A stretch of DNA of 64,000 nucleotides from JANQMY01 sp965228775 (GTDB taxonomy: Bacteria; Pseudomonadota; Alphaproteobacteria; JANQMY01): contig OZ245840.1 in NCBI GenBank assembly GCA_965228775.1, positions 1,612,001-1,676,000 on the forward strand, read 5' to 3'. The position numbers and the translations under genes were made by a program. Of the stretch, positions 15,457 through 24,612 are shown one piece after another; position 1 is the first letter of the stretch; every line of letters starts with the position of its first letter. The notes beneath the pieces were generated by a model, which did no database searches, was not told the DNA's origin, and was given only the letters and a program-made list of their open reading frames with translations.

Positions 15457-18072
15457 TTAGTCTAACCTGGTGGCTTCTTCGATAAGCGCCTCAGCGGCCT
15501 CGGCCAACAGCACTTCCGCAACCTCGCCATGGACGGTTTCCTTGCCGATATCGAGCAGCACGGGCACCGCCAATGGCGAGACGCGGTCGAGATTTCGTAC
15601 CACGATTCGCCCTTTGATCCGCTTCAACAACTGGCCCAGCCGGGCGATGTCGAGCAGGCCAGTGGCGGCGTCCTGCTGGGTTGCCTGCATAAGAATATGA
15701 TCCGGCTCATGATCACGCAGCACGTCGTAGATCAAGTCCGAGGAAAACGTCACCTGCCGCCCGGTCTTTTCCTGGCCTGGATAACGTTTTTCGATGAGGC
15801 CGGAAATGATCGCACAGTTTCGAAAAGTACGTTTCAACAGGTTCGAATCCGCAAGCCATGCATCCAGATCATCGCCCATCATGTCCTCATCGAACAGGGT
15901 GGCCATATCCACTTGCGACAAGTCCCGCGCACCCCAAATGGCAAGGGCATATTCCGATGCCACAAATCCCATAGGGGCGACCCGCATGCGATCGAGCCGC
16001 CGTGTCAACAGCATGCCCAAAGACTGGTGCGCCAGCCGCCCATCGAACGGGTAGCAAACCATGTAGTACTTGTCGGAGCGCGGGAAACATTCCACAAGCA
16101 TTTGATCCGCCCTCGGAAGGATTGAGCGGAACTTCTGAATCTTTAGCCATTCTGCCACTTGCGGCGGCAGAGATCCCCAGGCCTTCGGGTCCGCCAGAAT
16201 ATGCCGGACCCGGTCAGCAAGATAAGTGGACAAGGGAAACTTGCCCCCTTGATAAGACGGCACCATGGGGGTGTCGTCCCGGGTGCGGGTAACAATGGCT
16301 TCCGCTTCGGCCATGCCTTCGAACCGCAAGATTTTCCCCGCAAACAAAAATGTATCGCCCCAGGTAAGCTGCTCGATGAACCATTCTTCGATTTCGCCCA
16401 GAATGCGGCCCCCACGCCCGGCGCGGCCCGCGCTGGTCACTTTCTTCACCAGCTTGATCTTGATCTTCGGCGTTTCGACAATGGTGCCCACGTTCAAGCG
16501 GTATTGTTGCGCCACGCGGGGGCTTGCGGCGTAATATTTGCCATCGGGCCGCTGCACCATGCGTTTGTAACGGTCATAGGTGCGCAAGGCATAACCGCCG
16601 GTGGCCACAAAATCGATCACACGATCGAAGGTTTCGCGCGGCAGGGTGGCATAGGGCGAAGCGGATACGACTTCCTTGTACAGATCATCCGTGTGAAACG
16701 GCGCGGAACACGCAACGCCCAACACATGCTGGGCCAAAACGTCGAGCGCGCCCAGCCGGCGCCCACCCCCGTCCAGCTCTCCAAGCGTTGCTGCTTCGCG
16801 CGCGGCTTCGCATTCCAACACTTCGAAGCGGTTGGCGGGCACCAGCAATGCCTTCGATGGCTCATCCAGACGGTGGTTTGCACGGCCAATCCGCTGCAGC
16901 AACCGGCTTGCCCCTTTCGGCGCGCCGATATGGATCACCAAATCCACATCACCCCAGTCAATCCCCAAATCGAGCGTGGACGTACACACCACGGCTCGCA
17001 GCGAGCCCGCCGACATGGCGGCTTCCACTTTGCGGCGCTGCTCGCGGGCCAGCGAACCGTGATGCAGCGCGATGGGCAGATTGTCTTCATTCACATGCCA
17101 GAGCTGCTGGAAGATCATCTCTGCCTGTGCGCGCGTGTTAACAAACACAAGCGTGGTCTGCCGCTCTTTGATGACGTGATAAACTTCCGGTATGGCGTGA
17201 CGCGCCATATGCCCTGACCACGGAACCCGCTCTTCGGACGACAGAATACCCACTTGAGGTACCGCACCGGCGCGTCCCATCACCAAATGCGCATATTTTT
17301 CCTTTTTCGGCACGGCCCGTTCCAGCGAAAGGGCGTAGACGGAAGAAACGGTCGGCACCGGCGCATCATCCGGCTTGGCTTTGATCTTTTTGGGCGTGGG
17401 CGGTTCTTGCGGCATCAAATAGCTGCGGAGAATGTCGGGCTCCGCCACCGTCGCCGACAGGCCGATCCGCCGATGCCCCGGGGCATAAGCTTCAAGTCTC
17501 GCAAGCCCGAGAGACAACAGATCACCGCGCTTGGTCGGTTGCAGGGCATGCAGCTCGTCCAAGATCACGCATTTGAGGCTCTTGAAGAAGCGTTCCGCAT
17601 CTTTGTAAGCGAGCAGCAGCGCCAGCTGCTCCGGCGTGGTGAGCAAAATATCCGGCGGCTGACGAAGTTGCCGTTGCCGCCGGTTGGACGGTGTGTCGCC
17701 GGTGCGGGTCTCCATGGTCACCGGCAAGTCCATTTCCGCAATCGGTGTTTCGAGATTACGGGCAATATCGACGGCCAGTGCTTTCAGCGGAGACAAGTAA
17801 AGCGTATGCAGGCGCGGCGCACGCACCCCCGGTTTGCGCGCGCCCTTGCCCGCAAGCTCCACCAGGCTGGGCAAAAAACCGGCAAGTGTTTTGCCGCCCC
17901 CTGTCGGGGCAATCAGCAATGAGGATTTGCCCGCTTGGGAGGCTTCGAGCAGGGCCAGCTGATGATCACGCGGCGCCCAGCCGCGCGACTGAAACCAGTC
18001 CAAGAACACCGGCGGCAATAAGTCCGGCACGTCGGCGGAGATTTCGGCGGCGGGTGCGTCTGTAACGGTCAT
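15457..18072 (-). CDS. lhr: Lhr-type DEXH DNA helicase (ligase-associated)
   Basis: I place the start at ATG 18072 (MTVTDAPAAEI), giving 871 residues. The reading frame stays open for another 103 codons upstream, but these are translated dispersed repeats (for example VIPAKAGIH). Helicase motifs: APTGGGKTLAGFLP (Walker A), VILDELHAL (DELH), LSAT, TSTLDLGIDWGDVDLVIHIGAPKGASRLLQRIGRANH (motifs V-VI). The long C-terminal region fits the Lhr-core protein, a 3'-5' ATP-dependent DNA translocase. Size and linkage to pdeM match the ligase-associated damage-response helicase rather than full-length Lhr. Confidence 0.92.
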   Translation of the reverse strand: MTVTDAPAAEISADVPDLLPPVFLDWFQSRGWAPRDHQLALLEASQAGKSSLLIAPTGGGKTLAGFLPSLVELAGKGARKPGVRAPRLHTLYLSPLKALAVDIARNLETPIAEMDLPVTMETRTGDTPSNRRQRQLRQPPDILLTTPEQLALLLAYKDAERFFKSLKCVILDELHALQPTKRGDLLSLGLARLEAYAPGHRRIGLSATVAEPDILRSYLMPQEPPTPKKIKAKPDDAPVPTVSSVYALSLERAVPKKEKYAHLVMGRAGAVPQVGILSSEERVPWSGHMARHAIPEVYHVIKERQTTLVFVNTRAQAEMIFQQLWHVNEDNLPIALHHGSLAREQRRKVEAAMSAGSLRAVVCTSTLDLGIDWGDVDLVIHIGAPKGASRLLQRIGRANHRLDEPSKALLVPANRFEVLECEAAREAATLGELDGGGRRLGALDVLAQHVLGVACSAPFHTDDLYKEVVSASPYATLPRETFDRVIDFVATGGYALRTYDRYKRMVQRPDGKYYAASPRVAQQYRLNVGTIVETPKIKIKLVKKVTSAGRAGRGGRILGEIEEWFIEQLTWGDTFLFAGKILRFEGMAEAEAIVTRTRDDTPMVPSYQGGKFPLSTYLADRVRHILADPKAWGSLPPQVAEWLKIQKFRSILPRADQMLVECFPRSDKYYMVCYPFDGRLAHQSLGMLLTRRLDRMRVAPMGFVASEYALAIWGARDLSQVDMATLFDEDMMGDDLDAWLADSNLLKRTFRNCAIISGLIEKRYPGQEKTGRQVTFSSDLIYDVLRDHEPDHILMQATQQDAATGLLDIARLGQLLKRIKGRIVVRNLDRVSPLAVPVLLDIGKETVHGEVAEVLLAEAAEALIEEATRLD

Positions 18073-18237
18073 TCGCAACTCCCAACCAATCCGATCATCC
18101 CGGACAAGCGGCCATAGGCCGTGCTGATCCGGGATCTCACTGCATGATCCAGAGGAGATCCCGGCTCGCGCCAAGGCGCGGCCGGGATGAGCGGCAAAAG
18201 GATGATGGCAAGTAAGGTACCCGCGACATGTCCCGCC

Positions 18238-18366
18238 ATCGTCACCCCAGCGCCCGTGTCTGGCCTCTGGCCAGCACGAGCATAAACTCCAGCTGGGGTC
18301 CATAACCCCAGTATCTGAGTTTTGAGCACAGGGGGTATGGATCCCTGCTTTCGCAGGGATGACGGC
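18238..18366. repeat. GTCATCCCTGCG-type intergenic repeat
   Basis: The right end, ATGGATCCCTGCTTTCGCAGGGATGAC, contains a near-perfect hairpin (ATCCCTGC, loop TTTC, GCAGGGAT). The left end carries a degenerate inverted copy (GTCACCCCAGCG). Read on the minus strand, the right end gives the peptide VIPAKAGIH, a well-known artefact of this type of repeat. It artificially extends the lhr reading frame. Confidence 0.65.
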
Positions 18367-18484
18367 TGAGTTTTGGCACATCCACCACCGCCTAACCGTG
18401 CCGACGACAGGGCGTTTCCCCCCTCATTTTCCCCTTGACGAGATGGGCGCATGGGGTTGATCCAACTTTTGACGCGCACCACCA

Positions 18485-18549
18485 GCCCACTCCCCCTCCC
18501 AACCACCCGCCAGGGTACCGTATCCGGGTGGTTGGGAGGGGGAGTGGGC
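18485..18549. repeat. GGTACC-loop palindrome, copy 3
   Basis: Two perfect 24-bp arms (18485-18508 and 18526-18549) surround a 17-bp loop with GGGTACCG. Compared with copies 1, 2 and 4, one base is lost from the middle of each arm (CCCCTCCC against GGGAGGGG), so the pairing is preserved. The outer part is CCCACTC/GAGTGGG, as in copy 4. Confidence 0.85.
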
Positions 18550-18832
18550 GGCAGGGCCTGCGCCAACAATGAGATCCACTTTTTGGACATAACGCCCCCA
18601 CTGTAGCGAGCGCCGATTTCGGATGTGAAGGAAATTTGAGTGGAATCCGGGCCTTTTCTTTGGCCCTGCGTTAGCACGTCGATCATGCGCGTCCCTTCAT
18701 GAACACGCCTCCCTGTGGCCATCTTACCACAGTTACCTCAAAACCTGGATGCGAATGTGACACAGATCACTTTTGCAGGCGCGAAACCGACCCTATGTGG
18801 GAGGGGCGAGAAATTCGCAGAAGGAGAACGCC

Positions 18833-19150
18833 ATGTTTCGCTGGTTTGGAAAATCGGACCCCGTCGACACCCCGGAAGAGATGTACGAAGCCTGTATGGT
18901 TTCGAACCAAATCGGCAAAGCCACCGGACTATCCAAGGACTATATGGTCGCCTTCGTTTACGCCAAAGGCTGGTTCAGCGGAAAATATGTCAGCCCCGAC
19001 AAGCCGATCCCATACCGCCCAGTGCGGTCCGAGACACTGCAAACGGTCGCCCAACTCGCCCGCGCAATCAAAAAGGAATACCGCGACTTCGGCCTGACGG
19101 CTCAAATTATCGGTCCTGATGGCGTGGTGTCCGGCCGCACGCGGTTGTAG
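18833..19150 (+). CDS. Hypothetical protein, 105 aa
   Basis: I choose ATG 18833 because it follows a strong ribosome binding site (AGAAGGAGAACGCC); the frame is open further upstream without support. The product, MFRWFGKSDPVDTPEEMYEA..., is a small soluble alpha/beta protein with no signal peptide or membrane span. No family is recognised. A hairpin terminator follows 90 bp downstream, so it is probably a single-gene transcript. Confidence 0.7.
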   Translation: MFRWFGKSDPVDTPEEMYEACMVSNQIGKATGLSKDYMVAFVYAKGWFSGKYVSPDKPIPYRPVRSETLQTVAQLARAIKKEYRDFGLTAQIIGPDGVVSGRTRL

Positions 19151-19239
19151 CACCGCGCTGCTGCTTCTCGGGGTGCGGGAGCAATGAAAGGGCCCCTTTC
19201 TCCGCTTACAGAGCATTATGCCCCATTCCTAAACAATAA

Positions 19240-19293
19240 AACCGGAGCCTTGAGCTATGGGAAAGCTCAACACTCCGGTTCTTCTATCTTTTT
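19240..19293 (+). terminator. Rho-independent terminator after the 105-aa gene
   Basis: A two-part stem: AACCGGAG pairs with CTCCGGTT, and inside it TTGAGCT pairs with AGCTCAA. It is followed by CTTCTATCTTTTT. It lies about 90 bp past the stop at 19150. A second, weaker hairpin at 19329-19343 (GGAGGC/GCCTCC) may serve the convergent TonB receptor gene. Confidence 0.75.
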
Positions 19294-19363
19294 GCTGGAG
19301 AGCAAATAAACCGGCCTCCCCAAGCGAGGAGGCAGCGCCTCCCCATTTAATTATATAGCTATC

Positions 19364-21544
19364 CTATATCCGCCCGACGATGGAGAAGCGCGCGTTGATC
19401 GGCGCGCCCACGGTCACCTGGTGCGTGCTGTGCGCGTTCGGGAAGTAGTCCGTATTGTTCAGGTTTTCCACATGGACCTGCAGGCGGATGTCATCCGTCA
19501 CGTCGTAATAGGCCGCCGCATCAAGCCGGACATAAGACGGCAAGATCGCGGTATTGCTGTTATTGGCGAAGCTTTCGTCCTGATAGGTCAGCCCGATGCC
19601 AACGCCGATGTCATCCGTCACCTGAAAATTATTCCAGATTGAGAACATGAACTCCGGCAGCTCCCGCACGCGCAGGCCAGTATCGCCACCGCGATTGACT
19701 TGCTCGCCATCCAGATAGCTGAAACCACTGGTGACATACCAATTGTCAGTCACAAGCCCTTGGACCTGAACCTCAACACCTTCAATTTCGGATTCGATGA
19801 CATCCAATGTCGACGGGTCCGCGTCGGCAACCTGAGGCGATCGTTGCTGAATCTGGAAAACAGCGGCCGTAAAACTGAGACCAGGGGTGACGTCCCATTT
19901 GACGCCTGCCTCAAGGTTCCGGAACGTGTCCGGCTCCAGAGCGTCATTGTCCCCGTTAATGTTCGCAAACTGCTCCCCACTGCGGGGCAGGAAGGTTTTG
20001 CTGTAGCTTGCGTAGATCGACATGTTTTCCATCGGCTTCACAATGATGCCGCCGCGAGGGGAAAACTCTTCATCGGTACGCTCTCTGAACTCCAAATTAG
20101 CGGGGTCAAGATTGTTCACGCCGATATCAAAACTGTCGAAGCGGACACCGCCCACCAGATCCAGCCACTCGGTGACCTCGATCTGGTCTTGGATGTACAC
20201 TGAGTAAACGTCGATATCCACGTCCGTGTCATCGTTCAGGTCTGTCGTAAAGCTGTTCGTTGTGGTCCGACCATCGGCAAGGGTCCCAACACCTCCTCGG
20301 AGAGCGATTGGACGCGTCGCCGCAAAGACCGCTTGGTCGGTTCTTGCACCGGAAACCATTGCCGCAACATCATCTGCCGACGTGTCAAAAAAGGAATTAA
20401 AGCGATCTTGGCGCGATGACGTGTTGATGTATTCGGCACCGAACAGCACAGTGTGGTTGACGCTGCCGGTGGCGAATTCGCCGACCAGATTGCCCGACAG
20501 GATTAGGTTTTGACGTTCGGTGGTGTCGATGTATCCGTCAAGCGTCACCACATCGGGTGTCGCCACGCTGTAACCGGACGCATAGAAGTTCTGGTACACC
20601 TTGTCGTAGTCGCCGTAAAAGACGCTGAAGTTGCCCTTCAGAAAATCCGCAAATTCATGCTGTACGGACGCGCGGATGAGGTGCGCTTCAAGATCCGTAA
20701 AGTTCAGTTCCGGATCGGCAAAGACAATATCTTCGAAGGCTTCCACAGGACGTCCGTCGCCGCCTGCTGCTGTTGGAATGCCGCGGTCGACAAAGCGCTC
20801 ATGGTTCACATATTCGTAAGAGAAATCGAACGTTGTCCGCGAGGTGGGCTGATACCGGAGGGTCGGATTGATGCCAAACCGGTCGCCGTCATAAAAATCC
20901 CGATGATTGTTCAGGTTCTCGTACATGCCATTGATACGAAACGCCCAGTTATCGTCCAGGGAGTAATTAACGTCCGCCTGCAGACCAAACTCACCAAACG
21001 TGTCGACCGCTGCTTGGTAGCCAACAAAATTATCGCCGATCACGCCCTTCTTGGTCACGCGATTTAGGACACCGCCGGTACCGCCCCGTCCGAACAAGAG
21101 TGCGTTCGGGCCGCGCAGGATTTCCACCTGTTCCAGGTTATATAGCGGACGATAATATTGAACGTCGTCGCGCGCGCCATCAATGAAGAAGTCGGCTGTT
21201 GAGCGCACCCCGCGAAAAACAATCGCATCACGGTGGCCTTCACCCTGGGACGTGTTTACACCGGGCGTGTAGTCAATAATCTGACCGATGCTGGTGAACC
21301 CCCGCGTGGTAATTTCGTCCGAGGTGATGATTGAGAGACTTTGCGGCACGTCAATAATGGGCGTCGGCGTTTTAACCGCATTGACCTGGTCCTGCTGAAG
21401 GACACGGCCAATCACCACCATTTCGTCCACTTCCATACTGTCAGCAGGACCGGCGGTGTCAGCGGGTTGAGCCACAGCGATCGGCGCAGCAAGCGTTAGT
21501 GAAAGCGCGGTCGCGCCCAAAAGGCGCGAAGTAAAACTCGTCAT
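19364..21544 (-). CDS. TonB-dependent siderophore receptor
   Basis: The 726-residue outer-membrane receptor has a signal peptide (to about residue 25) and a TonB box region MEVDEMVVIGRV. The plug domain (about 60-170) has VDVPQSLS-like IDVPQSLSIITSDEI, GFTSIGQIIDYTPGV, and YNLEQVEILRGPNALLFGRGGTGGVLNRVTK. A beta-barrel follows, ending LNNTDYFPNAHSTHQVTVGAPINARFSIVGRI with a typical aromatic/hydrophobic strand. The siderophore class (Fiu/FhuE-like) cannot be fixed. A Fur-box-like sequence lies about 66 bp upstream, so iron repression is expected. No TonB/ExbBD or siderophore enzymes adjoin it. Confidence 0.92.
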   Translation of the reverse strand: MTSFTSRLLGATALSLTLAAPIAVAQPADTAGPADSMEVDEMVVIGRVLQQDQVNAVKTPTPIIDVPQSLSIITSDEITTRGFTSIGQIIDYTPGVNTSQGEGHRDAIVFRGVRSTADFFIDGARDDVQYYRPLYNLEQVEILRGPNALLFGRGGTGGVLNRVTKKGVIGDNFVGYQAAVDTFGEFGLQADVNYSLDDNWAFRINGMYENLNNHRDFYDGDRFGINPTLRYQPTSRTTFDFSYEYVNHERFVDRGIPTAAGGDGRPVEAFEDIVFADPELNFTDLEAHLIRASVQHEFADFLKGNFSVFYGDYDKVYQNFYASGYSVATPDVVTLDGYIDTTERQNLILSGNLVGEFATGSVNHTVLFGAEYINTSSRQDRFNSFFDTSADDVAAMVSGARTDQAVFAATRPIALRGGVGTLADGRTTTNSFTTDLNDDTDVDIDVYSVYIQDQIEVTEWLDLVGGVRFDSFDIGVNNLDPANLEFRERTDEEFSPRGGIIVKPMENMSIYASYSKTFLPRSGEQFANINGDNDALEPDTFRNLEAGVKWDVTPGLSFTAAVFQIQQRSPQVADADPSTLDVIESEIEGVEVQVQGLVTDNWYVTSGFSYLDGEQVNRGGDTGLRVRELPEFMFSIWNNFQVTDDIGVGIGLTYQDESFANNSNTAILPSYVRLDAAAYYDVTDDIRLQVHVENLNNTDYFPNAHSTHQVTVGAPINARFSIVGRI

Positions 21545-21609
21545 TTTTGTTTTTCCCCTCGGAAATCACCCCAAAACATCCGGCACTGCTAATGCCACTC
21601 ATTCTCGAT

Positions 21610-21628
21610 GATAATGTTAATGATAAGC
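21610..21628 (-). promoter_or_regulatory. Fur-box-like operator of the TonB receptor
   Basis: GATAATGTTAATGATAAGC agrees with the classical 19-bp Fur box at 15 of 19 positions by my count, built as GATAAT-GTTAAT-GATAAG. It lies 66 bp upstream of the receptor start, where a promoter is expected. Some alphaproteobacteria use RirA or Irr instead of Fur, so the regulator is an inference. Confidence 0.65.
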
Positions 21629-21964
21629 ACTCGCAATACTTGCGGTTGCGACAATTTAGGCGTGACGTGATCGAATTACAGTCTGGAACAAAGCCCCTGG
21701 ACGCTCTACTGACACAAAACTGTGACGCAGGCAACAGGATGCAACTAATTCGCAACCGCAGTGTGTGGATATGGCAACAGTAGAGCGCTAGCGGTTTCGG
21801 TCCGCCACAACGGTGATCATGGGGCTGCAAGGACTTGTCTCCAAGCGCACCAAGCTTTGGCGTCAACTGCCGGTCTGATCCACTCACGTTCGCCGCAGAA
21901 TAAGACACCCACCTCCGGGACCATGGGGTAGAGTGCGTCCAAACAACAGACACAGGAGGCCCCC
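21629..21964. other. Non-coding divergent region
   Basis: Between the Fur box and the SDR gene I see no convincing gene, repeat or RNA. Short open frames here have no ribosome binding site or recognisable product. The last bases, CACAGGAGGCCCCC, are the ribosome binding site of the SDR gene. Confidence 0.5.
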
Positions 21965-22732
21965 ATGGATCTGGAACTCAACGGCAAGAAAGTCATCATC
22001 TCCGGCGGCAGCCGAGGCATCGGCCTTGCCATCGCACACAAGTTTCTCGACGAAGGCGCGTCAGTTGGTTTTTTTGCGCGCGGCGCCGACGGCGTTCAAC
22101 AGGCTGTGGAAGAACTGTCCAAGAAGGGCCACGTGGTGGGCAACAGTGTGGATGCAGCGGATTTCAATGCCGTCGAAGCATGGGTTGCGAAAACAGGCGA
22201 GGCCCTTGGCGGCATCGACATTGTTATCAACAATGCCAGCGCGTCGGCCCAGATGGATTGGAAAAAGGAAAGCTGGCAAAATAGTTTTGACACAGACTTT
22301 ATGTGTGCCGTCGCCATGGTAGACGCCGCCAAACCATTCCTGGAAAAATCCACCGCGGCCGCCATTCTGCAAATCGCGACCATTACCGCCATCGAACATC
22401 ATGATATGCCCATCAGCCCGAGTTATGGGGCGATGAAAGCCGCGACCATTAATTTACAAGCACAGCTGGCCCAACGCTGGGGCGCGGAAGGCATTCGCGC
22501 AAACACCGTGTCCCCCGGACCGATCTATATCGAGGGCGGAGCATGGAACAACATCAAAGACAATATGTTCGACCTCTATGAACGCGACCGCTTGGATCAC
22601 CCGAGCGGGCGCCTTGGCACAGCCGAAGAAGTGGCGAATGTGGCCGTGTTCCTGTGCAGCCCAGCAGCAAGCTGGGTCACCGGCGCGAATGTTCCGGTCG
22701 ACGGCGGCTTCACCAAACAGGTTGGATTCTGA
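21965..22732 (+). CDS. SDR-family oxidoreductase
   Basis: A complete 255-residue classical short-chain dehydrogenase. It has cofactor motif ISGGSRGIGLAIA (residues about 11-23), INNASA (NNAG-like), and YGAMKAA (YxxxK, Tyr near 159), and ends with the usual PVDGGFTKQ. The residue 13 before the catalytic Tyr, normally Ser, is Thr (QIATITAIE). Thr can sometimes replace this Ser, but it may signal changed activity. The substrate is unknown. An AGGAGG site 5 bp before the ATG supports the start. No operon partner is evident. Confidence 0.88.
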   Translation: MDLELNGKKVIISGGSRGIGLAIAHKFLDEGASVGFFARGADGVQQAVEELSKKGHVVGNSVDAADFNAVEAWVAKTGEALGGIDIVINNASASAQMDWKKESWQNSFDTDFMCAVAMVDAAKPFLEKSTAAAILQIATITAIEHHDMPISPSYGAMKAATINLQAQLAQRWGAEGIRANTVSPGPIYIEGGAWNNIKDNMFDLYERDRLDHPSGRLGTAEEVANVAVFLCSPAASWVTGANVPVDGGFTKQVGF

Positions 22733-22749
22733 GGGCGGATGCCGGCGGC

Positions 22750-22905
22750 TTACCAATTATCGTCATTACCAGGCAAGCGGCCCGCCGGGTCGCGCCGTTC
22801 CGGTAATCCAGAGCAGCATAAAGTTGGGTTTTGATTGAAAGATAGTGCCTCTTGTTCTGGATACCCGTGGCGCCCTTTCGAGCGCTCGGGTATGATGATA
22901 AAAGG
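22750..22905. repeat. Imperfect palindromic intergenic repeat (TCATTACC...GGGTATGATGA)
   Basis: The ends CGTCATTACC and GGTATGATGATA are approximate inverted copies. TAATCCAGAG near 22805 is matched by TTCTGGATACC near 22855. GTGGCGCCCTTTCGAGCGCTCGGGTA near 22868 forms its own imperfect hairpin. It is the same general architecture as the CGTCATTGCGAG elements but a different sequence. Non-coding. Confidence 0.5.
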
Positions 22906-22981
22906 GCCATGAATCGTTCTCGACACACCATCGCCAAATGCTAGGCTGGCGCCTTCGCAAATTCATCGAAGGCCCTGTCCC

Positions 22982-23929
22982 ATGTCCACAAAACATCTGC
23001 TTGATCCCGATCTTTTGCCCCTTATCGAAGTGATGCCGGCGCTGGCCATGTCGGCAGACATGCTGCCGCAGAAGCGGGCGGAATTTAAAGAACTCACGGT
23101 GATGGGCGATGCGGAAGCAGCAGGTGTTACGCGGGACGAAATCCACGTGCCCGGTTTGGACGGCGATCCGCCCGTACGGTGCTTGAAATACACACCGGCC
23201 AACCGGGGCACGCCTTCGCCTGCCTATCTTCACATTCACGGCGGCGGTTACACGGTGGGTTTGCCGGAAATGATGGATGACATGAACATTCGCGTTGCCG
23301 CCGATTTGGACATTATCGTTGTATCGGTGGATTATCGTCTGGCCCCGGAACATCCGATCCCGGCGCCACTGAACGATTGTTATGCGGCGCTGGCCTGGCT
23401 GCATCAGAACGCGGACGAGTTGGGCATCGACCCGGCCCGCATCGCCATTGGCGGGGAAAGTGCCGGCGGCGGACTGGCAGCGGCTCTGGCGCTGAAAGCG
23501 CGCGATGCGGGGGACTACCCGATCTGCTTTCAGTTACTGGTCTATCCCATGATTGATGACCGAACGGGCACTGCCGATGCGCCGGGCGACCCCAGTGTCG
23601 GTGAGTTCGTTTGGACGCGGGAGAACAATCAATTTGGATGGAACGCGTATCTGGGTGAGGCGCCGCGCGCCGCGCCGCAAGTGCCTGCCCGCGCGGACAC
23701 GTTGAAAGGCCTGCCGGCAACTTGGCTCGCCACTGCGGGGTTGGATTTGTTCCGGGATGAAAACATCGCCTATGCCCAGCGCTTGATGAATGACGGGGTG
23801 AAAACGGAATTGCAGGTTTATCCCGCTGCCTGTCACGGTTTCCAATTGATGCGCGGAGCGGGCGTGTCGAAACGGTATGTGAAAGACTTTTTCGGCGCCC
23901 TGAAGCGCGGCCTGTCGATTGACGAATAA
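22982..23929 (+). CDS. Alpha/beta hydrolase, hormone-sensitive-lipase family
   Basis: The 315-residue esterase has HIHGGGYTVG (HGGG oxyanion motif, near residue 84) and the nucleophile GGESAGGGLAAALA (Ser near 160). The acid is probably Asp in WLATAGLDLFRDEN and the His is in AACHGFQLM near 285. This is the HSL/bacterial esterase family (acetyl-esterase Aes-like), acting on short-chain esters in the cytoplasm. The start follows a short Shine-Dalgarno-like GAAGGCCC. It is preceded by a repeat and followed by an unrelated small membrane protein gene. Confidence 0.9.
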   Translation: MSTKHLLDPDLLPLIEVMPALAMSADMLPQKRAEFKELTVMGDAEAAGVTRDEIHVPGLDGDPPVRCLKYTPANRGTPSPAYLHIHGGGYTVGLPEMMDDMNIRVAADLDIIVVSVDYRLAPEHPIPAPLNDCYAALAWLHQNADELGIDPARIAIGGESAGGGLAAALALKARDAGDYPICFQLLVYPMIDDRTGTADAPGDPSVGEFVWTRENNQFGWNAYLGEAPRAAPQVPARADTLKGLPATWLATAGLDLFRDENIAYAQRLMNDGVKTELQVYPAACHGFQLMRGAGVSKRYVKDFFGALKRGLSIDE

Positions 23930-24006
23930 ATAGTCAACGCGAGGCGGTTGCCGGTTCTGACCGCCAGACCTAAACTCAGCTTTCCATTGCGCAAGAGGGG
24001 GTCATT

Positions 24007-24612
24007 ATGCGCACATGGCTGGCGGCCATCGGTGCCGTCGCAATCATTCTGTTACTATTCCTGGTGAGTGCCGGACTGCACTTGCTGTCTCGCATGGGGC
24101 CGCTTACCGACGAGGCCAAGGCCTTCGCGGACGAGACCATCATCGCAATCGCCACGGATTGGCAGGTTCAGGCCATGCTTGACCACGCCGCGCCGGAATT
24201 CATCCAGGCAACAACGCCGGAACAGCTGGCGGCGTTCACGGAACATTTGAGATCAGACATTGGGGTTTTGACGGCCTATGGCGACGGCGCCGTCTGCCAG
24301 CTTGCGGAACAACATTACAGCCTCAACCGCGACCGTTACGTGCGGTCCGTGTGCTACGCGATCATTGGGACAGAAAAAGCCGAGGCAAAAATAAAACTTC
24401 CCATTATCAAACGCCATGGCCAGTGGGCCATGCTGGGCTTCCATGTGGAAGAAGTGGATTACGAAGAAAACTTCGAGCCGCTTGCGATGGTGGTGAACAC
24501 GCCTTGGATGCCTAATGTGATGATCAACTTCGGGGAGCTATCATTGTCATTACAACACCAGCCGGAAGCACCGCTTAACGGGAATGCCCTCATCCCCGCG
24601 AACGCCCGCTAA
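24007..24612 (+). CDS. Membrane-anchored hypothetical protein, 201 aa
   Basis: An N-terminal membrane segment (residues 5-29, AAIGAVAIILLLFLVSAGLHLL) is followed by an extracytoplasmic domain beginning MGPLTDEAKAFADETIIAIATDWQVQAMLDHAAPEF. That part looks like a small alpha/beta fold of the kind found in DUF3887/DUF4019-type proteins, but I cannot assign it. Two cysteines (VCQLAEQHY and VCYAIIG) could pair. GAGGGGG before the ATG is a suitable ribosome binding site. The last 23 bp overlap the convergent gene at 24590. Confidence 0.6.
   Translation: MRTWLAAIGAVAIILLLFLVSAGLHLLSRMGPLTDEAKAFADETIIAIATDWQVQAMLDHAAPEFIQATTPEQLAAFTEHLRSDIGVLTAYGDGAVCQLAEQHYSLNRDRYVRSVCYAIIGTEKAEAKIKLPIIKRHGQWAMLGFHVEEVDYEENFEPLAMVVNTPWMPNVMINFGELSLSLQHQPEAPLNGNALIPANAR

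Larger units (their letters stand above)
18073..18832. other. 760-bp gap filled with dispersed repeats
   Basis: I see no gene here. From the left there is an imperfect inverted structure built on CATCCCGG and CCGGGATG (about 18090-18190), then a GTCATCCCTGCG-type element (about 18238-18366), then the GGTACC-loop palindrome at 18485-18549. The region lies upstream of both lhr (minus) and the small gene at 18833 (plus), so promoters for both should be present. I could not pick them out with confidence. Confidence 0.6.

Noticed and set aside
16159..17217. A 352-codon plus-strand open frame opposite lhr
   Set aside because: The helicase motifs are on the minus strand; the plus frame has no similarity or ribosome binding site.
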